This document shows positions 36,760 through 45,749 of a DNA stretch of 64,000 nucleotides, piece by piece. The first letter of the stretch is position 1. Every line of letters starts with the position of its first letter. The stretch is from contig NZ_NCII01000007.1 in assembly GCF_002256775.1 (NCBI RefSeq), positions 38,679 through 102,678 on the forward strand, read 5' to 3'. This DNA comes from Novosphingobium sp. 17-62-19 (GTDB lineage: Bacteria; Pseudomonadota; Alphaproteobacteria; Sphingomonadales; Sphingomonadaceae). The position numbers and the translations under genes are program-made. The notes under the pieces are model-generated. The model was not told where the DNA came from. It searched no databases and saw nothing but the letters and a program-made list of their open reading frames with translations.

Positions 36760-39700
36760 GTGTCGCAAGCTGAATCGATCAAAATTGCAGTGGGCGAATT
36801 CGGCGCGTCAGCCAAGGCGAAGCTGAACGAGGGCGGTCAGCCCGAGGACCAGCTGCGCAATCCGATCGAGCAATTGTTCGCGGCGCTCTCGCTGGTCATC
36901 GGCATCCCGAAAGGCGCGTTGACCCTGATCGGTGAGAAATCCCTCTCAGAACTGCGAACCCGGCCCGACTTCGCCGTGAACATCAGCAAGGCGCTGATCG
37001 GCTTCATTGAGATAAAGGCGCCCGGCAAGGGCGCTGATCCCCGCAAATGGAAGACGGGGCACGACAAGGAGCAATGGGACAAGCTGAAAGCCCTCCCCAA
37101 CCTGCTCTATTCCGATGGCAACGCCTTTTCACTGTGGCGCGATGGCGCACTGGTTGGCAGCATCATCAAGCTGGACGGCGACATCGAGGACGCAGGCGCA
37201 AAGCTTGCCGCGCCCGAGGGCTTCCTGCCGTTGCTCAACGATTTCCTCACGTGGCAGCCGATCGCGCCGAGGAACGTCCCAGAACTCGCGCGCATTTCCG
37301 CCCGCCTTTGCCGATTCCTGCGCGATGAGGTGGTGGAGCAACTCGGCATCAAGAACGCCAAGCTGACCGAGCTGAAGGAAGATTGGAAGGCACTGCTCTT
37401 CCCCGATGCGGATGACGCCAAGTTTGCGGACGGCTATGCGCAAGCGGTCACCTTCGGTCTGCTGATGGCGAAGTCCAAGGGGCTCAGCCTCGCCGATGGG
37501 CTGGACGACATCGCCAAGGAACTGGGCAAGACCAACACGCTGATCGGAGCAGCACTGCGCCTGTTGACCGAGCAGGATCTCAAACTCGGCCCTGCCCTCG
37601 ATACGCTGACGCGCGTTCTCGATGTCGTCGATTGGGGCGTCATCGCCAAGGGCGACCCGGAAGCTTGGCTTTATTTCTACGAAAACTTCCTTGAGGTTTA
37701 CGACAACAAGCTGCGCAAGCTGACCGGCAGCTATTACACTCCGCCTGAAGTGGTGCAGGCGATGGTCCGCCTGTGCGACGAAGCGCTGCGATCGTCAGAC
37801 CGTTTCGCCGTGGCTCAGGGTCTTGCCAGCGCGCAGGTGCGTATTGCCGATCCGGCGACGGGTTCGGGCACATTCCTGCTCGCCGCACTGCGCGCCATCG
37901 CGCAAAGTGTGGGGGCCGATGAAGGTGAAGGTGCCGTCCCCGGTGCGATCACAGAAGCGGCCAAGCGGCTCTATGGCTTCGAACTTCAATTCGGGGCCTT
38001 CGCCGTGGCGCAGCTGCGCCTGCTGGCCGAAATGATCGATCTTGGGGCCGATGGCTCACCCGGTCTCTTCGTCACCGACACGCTCAGCGATCCCCATGCT
38101 GATTTCGAAAGCGGCCAGGGCATCTACCGCGAAATCTCCAAATCGCAGCGCCTTGCTGGCGAGATCAAGCGCGCGCAGCCGATCACCGTCGTTATCGGCA
38201 ATCCGCCCTACAAGGAAAAGGCCAAGGGCAAGGGAAGCTGGATTGAAAACGGTCGGTTCAAGGATGGCAAGGACGCGCCGCTTAATGACTGGCAGCCGCC
38301 AAAAGCATGGAAAGTCGGCACTCACGCTAAGCACCTCCGCAATCTCTACGTCTATTTCTGGCGATGGGCTGCGTGGAAGGTGTTCGAACAAGGTGCTGGT
38401 GGAAGAGACAAGGATCCGCCCGATCACGAAGACCTGTCAGGCATGGTCTGCTACATCACTGTCTCGGGATTCCTCAACGGCGCGGGTTTCCAGAAAATGC
38501 GCGATGATCTGCGGCGCAGTTGTGACGACATCTGGATCATCGACTGTTCGCCAGAAGGACATCAGCCCGAAGTTGCGACACGCATTTTCCAGGGCGTGCA
38601 GCATCCGGTGTGTATCGTTCTTGCCTCGCGCTCTCCCGCGAACGATCCGGACAAGCCTGCGCGCGTCCGGTTCCGCGCGCTCGCCAAAGGCAGACGCGAA
38701 GAAAAGTTTGCTGCTCTGGAAACCGTTAGGCTTGATGGCAAAGGCTGGAGCGATTGCCCAAGTGACTGGCGCGCGCCATTCCTGCCCGCATTTTCGGGTG
38801 GATGGGCCGATTTCGTGCCGCTCGACAGCGTGATCGGGGATTGCGGATCAGGTGTTATGCCCGGTCGGACCTGGATCATTGCACCCGACAAGGATTCGCT
38901 GCAACGCCGTTGGCAGAGGCTTGTCGAGGAAACGGATGCAAGCAAGCAAGCGATGCTGTTCCATCCCCATATGCGGGGTGGAAATCCGGGTGACCGTCAT
39001 GTCGGCAAATCCGGGAGAGCTTTGGATAGGTCTCAAATTGTACTGACGCCAATCGATCGAATTCCGGTGGAGCGTACCAACCCAGACAAGAAGTTAAGGG
39101 CTTTGGCGGAACGCGCTTTGGCTGGCGAGCCGCCGATCGCGTATGCCTTCCGATCCTTTGATCGGCAGTACATCATCCCCGATGCTCGAGTCATAAATCA
39201 GCCCAATCCGGGTCTTTGGGACAATTTCGGTAAGGATCAGGTCTATTTGACCGCTCCAATGGACAGATCGCCAACTGGTGGGCCTGCGATTTCGGCAGCG
39301 TCGATCATACCTGATCTGCACCACTACAATGGTCGCGGTGGCCGCGTATTTGCGCTTTGGAAAGATGCCGCGGCAACCCAATCCAACATTTCAGCTATGA
39401 CGCTTGCAGCACTGGCGAAAGCATTCGGCGCGCGGGTCGATCCCGTTGATGTTTTTGCCTATGTCGCGGCCCTGTTGGCTTGCCCGGCCTATACCGAGAA
39501 ATTCAAGGGCGACCTGATCCGCCCGGGTCTGCGCGTGCCGATCACCGCCGACGCCACACTTTTTGCAGAAGCGGCTGTGCTGGGGCGCGAGATCGTCTGG
39601 CTGCACAGCTTTGGCGTGCGCTTTGCCGATGGCAGGCCGGCAGGTGCCCCGCGTCTGCCCGAGGGCCGCAAACCCGATTACCCGAAGGCCGGGGCCATCT

Positions 39701-40068
39701 CGAACAAGCCCGAGGATTTCCCCGACACAATCGACTACGACGCGGCGAAGCAACGCCTGCTGATCGGCACCGGCTACATCGACCGGGTGCCGCCCGCAGT
39801 CTGGGCCTACGAGGTCTCCGGCAAGCAGGTGCTGCGCCAGTGGTTCAGCTATCGCAAAAAGGACCGCGAGCGGCCCCAGATTGGCGACAAGCGCAAGCCC
39901 TCCCCGCTTGGCGACATTCAACCCGATCACTGGTTGCCGGAATACACTTCAGAACTAATCAATGTTCTCAATGTTCTGGGAATGCTTGTTGATCTTGAAC
40001 CTAAGCAAGCCGATCTGCTGAATCGGATTTGCGACGGGCCGCTGATTCCCGCTTCGAAGATCGCGTGA
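36760..40068 (+). CDS. Type ISP-like single-chain restriction-modification enzyme (nuclease-like domain + N6-adenine methylase + specificity region)
   Basis: A 1102-residue protein from GTG 36760, five bases after GGAGGG. The N-terminus has a PD-(D/E)xK-like signature (Asp70, then Glu84-Ile-Lys86 in FIEIKAPG), suggesting a nuclease. The methylase core shows YYTPPEVVQAM, SAM-binding DPATGSGTFLLAAL (about residue 365) and catalytic NPPY at 481-484, which indicates N6-adenine. The C-terminal third (GYIDRVPPAVWAYEVSGKQVL) matches the type ISP specificity-type domain. Unlike LlaGI-type ISP enzymes it lacks the SF2 helicase/translocase, so it may act more like a type IIG enzyme. It sits between copG and trbB, which are normally adjacent, and so looks like inserted cargo. 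Confidence 0.87.
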   Translation: MSQAESIKIAVGEFGASAKAKLNEGGQPEDQLRNPIEQLFAALSLVIGIPKGALTLIGEKSLSELRTRPDFAVNISKALIGFIEIKAPGKGADPRKWKTGHDKEQWDKLKALPNLLYSDGNAFSLWRDGALVGSIIKLDGDIEDAGAKLAAPEGFLPLLNDFLTWQPIAPRNVPELARISARLCRFLRDEVVEQLGIKNAKLTELKEDWKALLFPDADDAKFADGYAQAVTFGLLMAKSKGLSLADGLDDIAKELGKTNTLIGAALRLLTEQDLKLGPALDTLTRVLDVVDWGVIAKGDPEAWLYFYENFLEVYDNKLRKLTGSYYTPPEVVQAMVRLCDEALRSSDRFAVAQGLASAQVRIADPATGSGTFLLAALRAIAQSVGADEGEGAVPGAITEAAKRLYGFELQFGAFAVAQLRLLAEMIDLGADGSPGLFVTDTLSDPHADFESGQGIYREISKSQRLAGEIKRAQPITVVIGNPPYKEKAKGKGSWIENGRFKDGKDAPLNDWQPPKAWKVGTHAKHLRNLYVYFWRWAAWKVFEQGAGGRDKDPPDHEDLSGMVCYITVSGFLNGAGFQKMRDDLRRSCDDIWIIDCSPEGHQPEVATRIFQGVQHPVCIVLASRSPANDPDKPARVRFRALAKGRREEKFAALETVRLDGKGWSDCPSDWRAPFLPAFSGGWADFVPLDSVIGDCGSGVMPGRTWIIAPDKDSLQRRWQRLVEETDASKQAMLFHPHMRGGNPGDRHVGKSGRALDRSQIVLTPIDRIPVERTNPDKKLRALAERALAGEPPIAYAFRSFDRQYIIPDARVINQPNPGLWDNFGKDQVYLTAPMDRSPTGGPAISAASIIPDLHHYNGRGGRVFALWKDAAATQSNISAMTLAALAKAFGARVDPVDVFAYVAALLACPAYTEKFKGDLIRPGLRVPITADATLFAEAAVLGREIVWLHSFGVRFADGRPAGAPRLPEGRKPDYPKAGAISNKPEDFPDTIDYDAAKQRLLIGTGYIDRVPPAVWAYEVSGKQVLRQWFSYRKKDRERPQIGDKRKPSPLGDIQPDHWLPEYTSELINVLNVLGMLVDLEPKQADLLNRICDGPLIPASKIA

Positions 40069-40220
40069 TGGCCTGGACCTCGCTTTAGGCTTCAGAGGCT
40101 GCACCGCCCTCCCCGCCATGCGTTTCTAGATTTTCGCCACACTACGATGACCGCAACCAGCTGTTGCGTTCACCCGATTTGATGCCTCTTTGATCCGCCT
40201 CGTGAGCGCAGCCGGTGGTC

Positions 40221-40246
40221 GGTTGCCTCGCAGACACGAGGCAACC
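40221..40246 (+). promoter_or_regulatory. Perfect 10-bp inverted repeat abutting the trbB start
   Basis: GGTTGCCTCG (40221-40230) and CGAGGCAACC (40237-40246) flank a 6-base loop and end one base before ATG 40248. As RNA, the stem would bury the only ribosome-site-like bases (CGAGG). As DNA, it could be an operator, for instance for the CopG regulator. Confidence 0.55.
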
Positions 40247-40247
40247 C

Positions 40248-41486
40248 ATGAGCGTCATCCCGATCAGGTCAGAAGCATCGTCACGCGGCGCGCGCATGCT
40301 GCGGACGGCGCTCGGACCGGAAATCGCCGCATGGCTTGAAGATGCTTCAGTCATCGAAGTTATGCTCAATCCCGACGGTCGGCTTTGGATCGACCGACTG
40401 GGGGCCGGGATCGCCGATACGGGAAGCGGGATGTCCGCTGCCGATGGCGAGCGGATCATCCGGCTCGTCGCGCACCATGTCGGAGCTGAAGTTCATGGGC
40501 GGTCGCCGCGCGTGTCGGCGGAGCTTCCCGATACGGGGGAAAGGTTCGAAGGACTGCTGCCGCCGGTCGTGGCTGCACCGAGTTTCGCGATCCGCAAGCC
40601 CGCCGTCGCGGTGTTCACTCTTACAGACTATGTCGGCGCGGAGATCATGTCCGGGTGGCAGGCCGACGCGCTGGTCGCCGCCGTTGCAACCCGCAAGAAC
40701 ATCCTGGTCGCCGGCGGCACATCGACCGGCAAGACCGCCTTCATGGCTGAGCGCGTGCTCGGCAACGTCGTCTCCTCGGGCAACAAGGTGCTGGTGCTGG
40801 CGGTGATCGTCGGCATCGGCTCGACCATTTTCTCCGAGTTCACCTCGGCGATCGCGGGCGAACCGACGATCGAGGACGCGCTGTCGATCGTGCTCGCCAG
40901 CCTCTCTCTGCTGGGCCTCGGCATCTTTGGCCCCGGCATCGCCAACGGCATCGTCTCGGGCGGACCGCAGCTGGGCGCCGGTGCCGCCGCCGGAACCGCG
41001 CTGCTTGCCGGCGGTGCGGCGGCAGGTGCGGTTGCAGGTGCAAAGCTTGCTGGCGGGGCGGTTGCGAGCGCGGCGTCCAATGTCGCGCATGGTACCTCGC
41101 GCACTGCTGGCGGGGCGACCATGGCCTATGCTCTGGGCTCGGCAGGCAAGTCGGGAGCAAGTGCGGTTGGCTCCGGCATGGCCGCGGTCGGCGATGCCGC
41201 CGTCGGCGCTGCAACTTCTCCGCTGCGCAAGGCAGGCGACGGGATGAAGCAGTCGTTCCGCGAAGGCAGCCGCGCGGCAATTACCAATACGGGCGGCAGC
41301 ATCACGCCCGGACCCAATACGCCGCCTCCACCGCCCCCAACAGCCGACGCAGGACAACCGGCTTGGGCCAAGGCGATGAAGGACCGGCAGACCATCGCGC
41401 ACGGCGCGACCATCGCCGCCCACACGCTCAAGTCCGGCGACAGCCACGGCGGCGGGGCTTCCATCGACACCTCCGAAAAGGACTGA
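40248..41486 (+). CDS. Fusion of TrbB N-terminal half to TrbL C-terminal half (deletion chimera)
   Basis: A 412-residue open frame that joins two genes. Residues 1 to about 163 are TrbB, the VirB11-like ATPase of the trb transfer system, up to its Walker A motif AGGTSTGKT. The sequence then changes at once to TrbL ([32 protein letters not shown]), a polytopic membrane protein, and continues to the normal TrbL C-terminus. The join at about 40731-40738 keeps frame. Missing: the rest of trbB, trbC, trbD, trbE, trbJ and the 5' part of trbL. The ATPase cannot work without Walker B and the His box. Whether the chimera is stable in the membrane is unknown. Confidence 0.85.
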   Translation: MSVIPIRSEASSRGARMLRTALGPEIAAWLEDASVIEVMLNPDGRLWIDRLGAGIADTGSGMSAADGERIIRLVAHHVGAEVHGRSPRVSAELPDTGERFEGLLPPVVAAPSFAIRKPAVAVFTLTDYVGAEIMSGWQADALVAAVATRKNILVAGGTSTGKTAFMAERVLGNVVSSGNKVLVLAVIVGIGSTIFSEFTSAIAGEPTIEDALSIVLASLSLLGLGIFGPGIANGIVSGGPQLGAGAAAGTALLAGGAAAGAVAGAKLAGGAVASAASNVAHGTSRTAGGATMAYALGSAGKSGASAVGSGMAAVGDAAVGAATSPLRKAGDGMKQSFREGSRAAITNTGGSITPGPNTPPPPPPTADAGQPAWAKAMKDRQTIAHGATIAAHTLKSGDSHGGGASIDTSEKD

Positions 41487-41489
41487 TCC

Positions 41490-42173
41490 ATGTTCCGACG
41501 ACCCTCGATCCGCTACGGCAAGACCCCCGAACCCGAAACGCCCTACCAGCGCGCCGCCCAGGTCTGGGATGACCGCATCGGCTCGGCCCGCGTCCAGGCG
41601 CGCAGTTGGCGGCTCGCCTTCTTTGGTGCGCTAGGACTTTCGACCTGCCTGACCGCCGGGATCATCTGGCAAGGCGCGCGCGGGAGCATTGTTCCCTGGG
41701 TCGTGCAGGTTGACCGGCTCGGCGAGGCGCAAGCAGTTGCCCCGGCTGACGTTGGCTACACGCCCTCGGACCCGCAGATCGCGTTCCATCTGGCGCGGTT
41801 CATCGAGCAGGTCCGCGCCGTGCCTGACGATCCGATCGTCGTCCGCCAGAACTGGCTGCGCGCCTACGACTTTGCCACCGACAAGGGCGCGCTCGCGCTC
41901 AACGACTATGCCCGGACCAATGATCCATTCGCGCTGATCGGGCGCGAACAGGTCGGGGTGGATGTCACCAGCGTGATCCGTGCCTCGCCGACCAGCTTCC
42001 GCGTCGCCTGGGTCGAACGCCGCTACCGCGACGGCAGTCTTGCAGAAACGAGCCGCTGGACCGCGATCCTGACCATCGCCCTCCAGATCCCGCGCACCCC
42101 CGACGCCGTCCGCAAGAACCCGCTCGGCGTCTTCGTCAACGCCATCAACTGGTCGAAGGAACTTGGATCATGA
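41490..42173 (+). CDS. trbF: Conjugal transfer protein TrbF (VirB8-like)
   Basis: A 227-residue inner-membrane protein with one N-terminal transmembrane helix (about residues 38-60, ALGLSTCLTAGIIWQGA) and a periplasmic VirB8-type domain (VPWVVQVDRLGEAQAV, WVERRYRDGSLAETSRWTAILTI). Length and both ends look complete, making it the only undamaged core trb gene here. The stop overlaps the trbG start (ATGA). Confidence 0.9.
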   Translation: MFRRPSIRYGKTPEPETPYQRAAQVWDDRIGSARVQARSWRLAFFGALGLSTCLTAGIIWQGARGSIVPWVVQVDRLGEAQAVAPADVGYTPSDPQIAFHLARFIEQVRAVPDDPIVVRQNWLRAYDFATDKGALALNDYARTNDPFALIGREQVGVDVTSVIRASPTSFRVAWVERRYRDGSLAETSRWTAILTIALQIPRTPDAVRKNPLGVFVNAINWSKELGS

Positions 42174-42574
42174 ATACCATCACGTCAGCGGCGGCATGCC
42201 GCGTGATCGCCTCAGTGTTTGCAGCAAGCGCGGTGCTCGCTTCACCTACGCAGGCCCAAGAACCGACAAAGCACCAGCCTGCCGCGCCTGCGTTCCCCAA
42301 CGAGGTTGCGCAGGCGCCCCTTTCGGAACCAACGGTCGTGGCAATCCCTGTACCGCTTCCGCTTCCCGGCCAACTCAAAGCGTTTCCGCAGCGCACCCCT
42401 CCCAACGCTGCGGGCCGCTCCCGCCCGTCCCAGAGTCGCCCCACTCTCCAGGACAGGGTGGGAGCGGCGATGGAGGCAGCGCGGGTACAGCCCGACCGCA
42501 CAGGGTTCATCAACGCAATCCAGGTCTTCCCCTATACCGAAGGCGCGCTCTGCCGCGCCCGCCGGAACTCCTGA
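42170..42574 (+). pseudogene. 5' part of trbG, truncated by deletion
   Basis: A signal peptide and the Pro-rich N-terminus of TrbG (VirB9-like) run to FINAIQVFPYTEGAL at about 42548. The frame then enters unrelated sequence (CRARRNS) and stops at 42574. The C-terminal outer-membrane-complex domain of TrbG is absent. Confidence 0.8.
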
Positions 42575-43241
42575 AACAGCTCCTGCTGCAGGAACCCAGG
42601 GCGAAGCTGGCCGCAAACAGGCGTTTCTCGAGCGCGCTGCCGATCGCCGCACGGTTTCCGCCGAACGGCTGTCCGGTTTGGCATCCACGCATATCGTTCA
42701 GGCAGGCTCGGTCATTCCGGCGGCGCTGATCACCGGCATCCGTTCGGACCTGCCGGGACTGGTCACCGCGCAGGTGACCCAGAATGTCTATGACAGTCCG
42801 ACCGGGCGAATCCTGCTGATCCCGCAAGGATCGCGGCTGATCGGCGATTATGACGCCGATGTCGCGTTCGGGCAGAGCCGGGTGCTGCTGGCCTGGAACA
42901 GGCTAATCCTTCCCGATGGGCGCTCGATCGTGCTGGAGCGCCAGCCCGCCTCGGACCCACGCGGCTTTGCCGGACTCCAGGACGGTACCAACTATCACTG
43001 GGGCGGTGTATTCAAGGCCGCGCTGGTTTCGACACTGCTCGGCGCTGGCTCGGAATTTGGTTCAGGCGACGACGGCAATCTCGCCCGTGCGTTTCGTCGC
43101 GGGACGCAGGACAGCATCAATCGCGCTGGCGAGCAGATCGTTAGCCGTGAATTGAATGTACGACCGACCCTGACCATCCGGCCCGGATTTCCGGTGCGAG
43201 TGCTGGTGGCGCGCGACCTGGTCTTGGGAGGCGGGCAGTGA
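42546..43241 (+). pseudogene. 3' part of trbI, joined out of frame to trbG
   Basis: Homology to TrbI (VirB10-like) begins near 42546 in a different frame from trbG and runs to the normal stop: KQAFLERAADRRTVSAERL, AGSVIPAALITGIRSDLPG, NVYDSPTGRILLIPQGSRLIG and GFPVRVLVARDLVL. The N-terminal cytoplasmic, membrane and linker part is deleted, and no start codon serves this frame convincingly. The stop overlaps the DUF2274 start (GTGA). Confidence 0.8.
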
Positions 43242-43465
43242 CGCGATTGAAGCTTGCCGATCTCGCAGACGAGAAGCCCGTGCGGCTGACTGTGGAAGTA
43301 TCAGCGCGGTTGCACCGTGACCTGACGGCCTATGCCGCGGCCCTGAATGGCGGCGATGCCAAAGGCGCCCCCACACCAGAACGCCTTATCCCGCCGATGA
43401 TCGAGCGGTTCATCGCGACCGACCGGAGCTTTGCCAAGACGCGGCGGTCGGCTCAGCCCGGATAG
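43238..43465 (+). CDS. DUF2274-family protein of trb clusters
   Basis: A 75-residue protein from GTG 43238 overlapping the trbI stop. TRLKLADLADEKPVRLTVEVSARLHRDLTAYA is typical of the small proteins that follow trbI in alphaproteobacterial elements; LIPPMIERFIATDRSFAK completes the family pattern. It resembles a ribbon-helix-helix-like fold. Function is not established. It overlaps the convergent LysR gene by 13 bp. Confidence 0.8.
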   Translation: MTRLKLADLADEKPVRLTVEVSARLHRDLTAYAAALNGGDAKGAPTPERLIPPMIERFIATDRSFAKTRRSAQPG

Positions 43466-44346
43466 CGCTCTTCGATCAGCTTGAAGAAATGCTGGAGCGC
43501 CGGGTTATCGTTGTTCCTGCGCCAGTAGAGCGCGTACTCAAGCCGGGCCGGACCGTTGGGGTCGTGGATCTCGTGAAATCGCAGGTCGGCCCAGCAAACC
43601 CCCTGGGACGCCTCGGTAGCTATTGAGATGTAGCGCTTTGCAGCGACCATGCTTAGCACGCTCTCAAGGCTGGTATCCTGGACGATAATGCTTGGCCGTT
43701 TGCCCTGCTCTGTCAGCCGAGCGGCGATCAGGTTGCCGAAAACCGGCCCAAGCCCACCTGCAGGAACCACGAACACTTCGCGGCGCAGATCCTGCCAGTA
43801 GATCTGCTCTTTTTCTGCCAGCCCATGATCCATAGGCAAAACGGCGAAGAGGCGCTCGGACCAAATGCGGCGGGACGCGATCCCGTCTTCTTCGAGCCCG
43901 ATTGGGGCAACAGCCACATCGACTACATGTGAATGCAGCCCGTGGAACAGTTTCTCCAGACCAGCTTCGATGCCGTCGAACTGGACGTCTTCGAACTTCG
44001 TGAGGTAGTCCGCGATCGCCAGCCGCAGGTTGCCGGACATGATTGGCGAGCAATAGCCAACTGCGATGCGCGCACGCAGACCGTAGCTGACGTTGCGTGC
44101 AGTGGTTTGAAGGTTATCGACATCGGTGATGATGCGGCGGGCCTGTTCGATGAACGGTCGACCGTTTTCAGTCGTCTCGGCACCGCGCGTGGACCGGTCG
44201 AACAGCTTAACTCCGAGACGATCTTCGAGCAGCTTTACCCTTCGGCTCAGCGTAATCTGCTTTACGTTGAGCGCAGCGGCTGCACGCGAAAAGCTCTTCG
44301 CGTCGGCGGTCGCGACGGCATAGCGGAGCTGGTGGATTTCAATCAA
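43453..44346 (-). CDS. LysR-family transcriptional regulator (element-borne)
   Basis: A 297-residue regulator from TTG 44346 (no ATG is available in frame). The winged helix-turn-helix is clear (LRYAVATADAKSFSRAAAALNVKQITLSRRVKLLEDRLGVKLFDR), followed by the co-inducer-binding domain. It is convergent with DUF2274, the normal position in sphingomonad trb clusters. The ligand is unknown. The start lies 10 bp from the broken end of the cyclase remnant, so the junction with the catabolic block falls at its promoter. Confidence 0.88.
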   Translation of the reverse strand: MIEIHQLRYAVATADAKSFSRAAAALNVKQITLSRRVKLLEDRLGVKLFDRSTRGAETTENGRPFIEQARRIITDVDNLQTTARNVSYGLRARIAVGYCSPIMSGNLRLAIADYLTKFEDVQFDGIEAGLEKLFHGLHSHVVDVAVAPIGLEEDGIASRRIWSERLFAVLPMDHGLAEKEQIYWQDLRREVFVVPAGGLGPVFGNLIAARLTEQGKRPSIIVQDTSLESVLSMVAAKRYISIATEASQGVCWADLRFHEIHDPNGPARLEYALYWRRNNDNPALQHFFKLIEERYPG

Positions 44347-44355
44347 TGTCGTCGC

Positions 44356-44538
44356 TCATGCGAACCACGCAGCCTGCCCCGTCGGGGTTTGATCAACTGT
44401 CACGCCAGGAAAGAAGTGAGCCAGCTCGGGCATCGTTTCCCCATGGCGTTTGTAAGAAATCTCTGGTCGTAGCAACGGCGGATCAGATACCACATCGTTA
44501 CACAGTGTGATCGAAAGATCGACAAATCGACGGGGCAT
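44356..44538 (-). pseudogene. 5' fragment of a cyclase-family (metal-dependent hydrolase) gene
   Basis: Sixty codons from ATG 44538 (MPRRFVDLSITLCNDVVSDPP) resemble the N-terminus of KynB-like cyclase-family proteins, which are normally 210-300 residues. The frame ends at TGA where it meets the LysR start region, so the 3' three-quarters are lost. It would have been the last gene of the dioxygenase-hydrolase-P450 operon. Confidence 0.65.
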
Positions 44539-44551
44539 GGGGCGTATTCCC

Positions 44552-45742
44552 TCAAGCCGGAATCAGTTGGACCGGCAACGAGCCAAGTGCAAAAAGCGTG
44601 TTGTTGGGGCGGCGCACGGCAGGCCCGGCAACCCTGATTTCTTCCACGCTTTCAACCATCGCCGAGAGGACCGCTTCCATCTCGAAGCGAGCAACCATCT
44701 GGCCTAGGCATTGGTGAATGCCAAACCCGAAGCCAACGTGTCCGCTGGCGTTTCGCGTGATGTCGAATTTGTCAGGATTGTTCCAGCGACGTGGATCACG
44801 ATTGGCTGCAGCAAGAAAAAGCAACACCTTACTGCCCTCTGGAAGCAGTTCTCCGTGAACCTCGAGTTCTCGACTGGTGGTACGAAAAAATGTCTGAGCA
44901 ACACCCGAATAGCGAAGCACTTCTTCGATGGCCTTGCGCACCAGCGATGGATCGCGGCGTAACACCTGCCATTGCTCTGGGTTCTCGGCAAAGGCTTGTA
45001 TGGCCGCGGCAATGCCGTTGACAGTTGTGTCCACACCAGCTGACAGAAACGACCGGACCAGCCGCTCAGCCTCTTCAGTGGTGCATTCACCCCGATCGGC
45101 AGCAGCAAACAGGTCAGCGCCCCAGCCTTTTGCCTTAAGGAATTGCCGCTTACAGCTATCCGCAACCCATGCGCTAGCCCCTGCGGCATCGACGCTGCTC
45201 TGTTCGAGCAGCGCATTGCGTGGGCCGAAGGCGTTGAAGACCGACATGGCATATGGGATCAGATTTTCACGACCATCATCGCGCAATCCGATAAGTTCTG
45301 GAAAAATCTGCAGCGGGAATGCTTCAGCAAGTCCAGCCACCGCATCGAAAGAACCAGCACCTATGAGCGGTTCTACGATGGCCTTGGCCGTCATGTTCCA
45401 TTCTGCTTGCCTCGCCTTTAGGCCGGGCAAAGCCGTAACCTTGTTCATCAGCCCGCGTGTGCGGTCATGGAGAGGCGGATCAGCCTCGAGGAGAAGTGAC
45501 GGCGGCCGCCAAGGAGCCTCTTTCGAAAAATCGCTCAGTCCGACGCCTCTTCCGGAAACGAAAGTCTGCCAATCCTTTAGTGCCGCCTGAACTTCGGCGT
45601 AACGCGCCATCCCATAGCAAGAATAACGGGACAAGCCGAAGACTGGACCAGCTTCGCGCAAGTCGTCGTGATGCCTGAACGGGTCCGACAGGGCCTTGTC
45701 CGTATAAGGATCAAAATCCAGCTGCGGGATGCTCACCTGCAT
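44552..45742 (-). CDS. Cytochrome P450 (CYP199-like class)
   Basis: A 396-residue soluble bacterial P450. I chose ATG 45742 (MQVSIPQLDFDPYTDKAL); the longer frame runs into the upstream gene. Signatures: I-helix SAGVDTTVNG for oxygen activation, ExxR as EEVLR, and the haem loop FGFGIHQCLG with ligand Cys345. The central region (SGVAQTFFRTTSRELEVHGELLP) resembles CYP199A enzymes that act on para-substituted benzoates, for instance by O-demethylation. No ferredoxin or reductase gene is adjacent. It follows the small membrane protein gene by 7 bp in an operon with an extradiol dioxygenase, which points to aromatic catabolism. Confidence 0.9.
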   Translation of the reverse strand: MQVSIPQLDFDPYTDKALSDPFRHHDDLREAGPVFGLSRYSCYGMARYAEVQAALKDWQTFVSGRGVGLSDFSKEAPWRPPSLLLEADPPLHDRTRGLMNKVTALPGLKARQAEWNMTAKAIVEPLIGAGSFDAVAGLAEAFPLQIFPELIGLRDDGRENLIPYAMSVFNAFGPRNALLEQSSVDAAGASAWVADSCKRQFLKAKGWGADLFAAADRGECTTEEAERLVRSFLSAGVDTTVNGIAAAIQAFAENPEQWQVLRRDPSLVRKAIEEVLRYSGVAQTFFRTTSRELEVHGELLPEGSKVLLFLAAANRDPRRWNNPDKFDITRNASGHVGFGFGIHQCLGQMVARFEMEAVLSAMVESVEEIRVAGPAVRRPNNTLFALGSLPVQLIPA

Positions 45743-45749
45743 TGCTCCT

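Larger units (their letters stand above)
33339..44350. mobile_element. Degenerate conjugative element module (trb/tra remnants with defence cargo)
   Basis: From the first duplicated leader to the LysR start lie genes typical of sphingomonad plasmids and integrative conjugative elements: DUF932, copG, trbB, trbL, trbF, trbG, trbI, DUF2274 and LysR. Several are fragments joined by deletions, and a TIR gene and a restriction-modification gene interrupt them. No relaxase, VirD4 body, TrbC, TrbD, TrbE or TrbJ is present, so self-transfer is not possible. The element limits are estimates. Confidence 0.75.

Noticed and set aside
42219-42545. Start of a 340-codon frame leading into TrbI
   Set aside because: This stretch is the trbG coding sequence read in the wrong frame; TrbI homology begins only near 42546.
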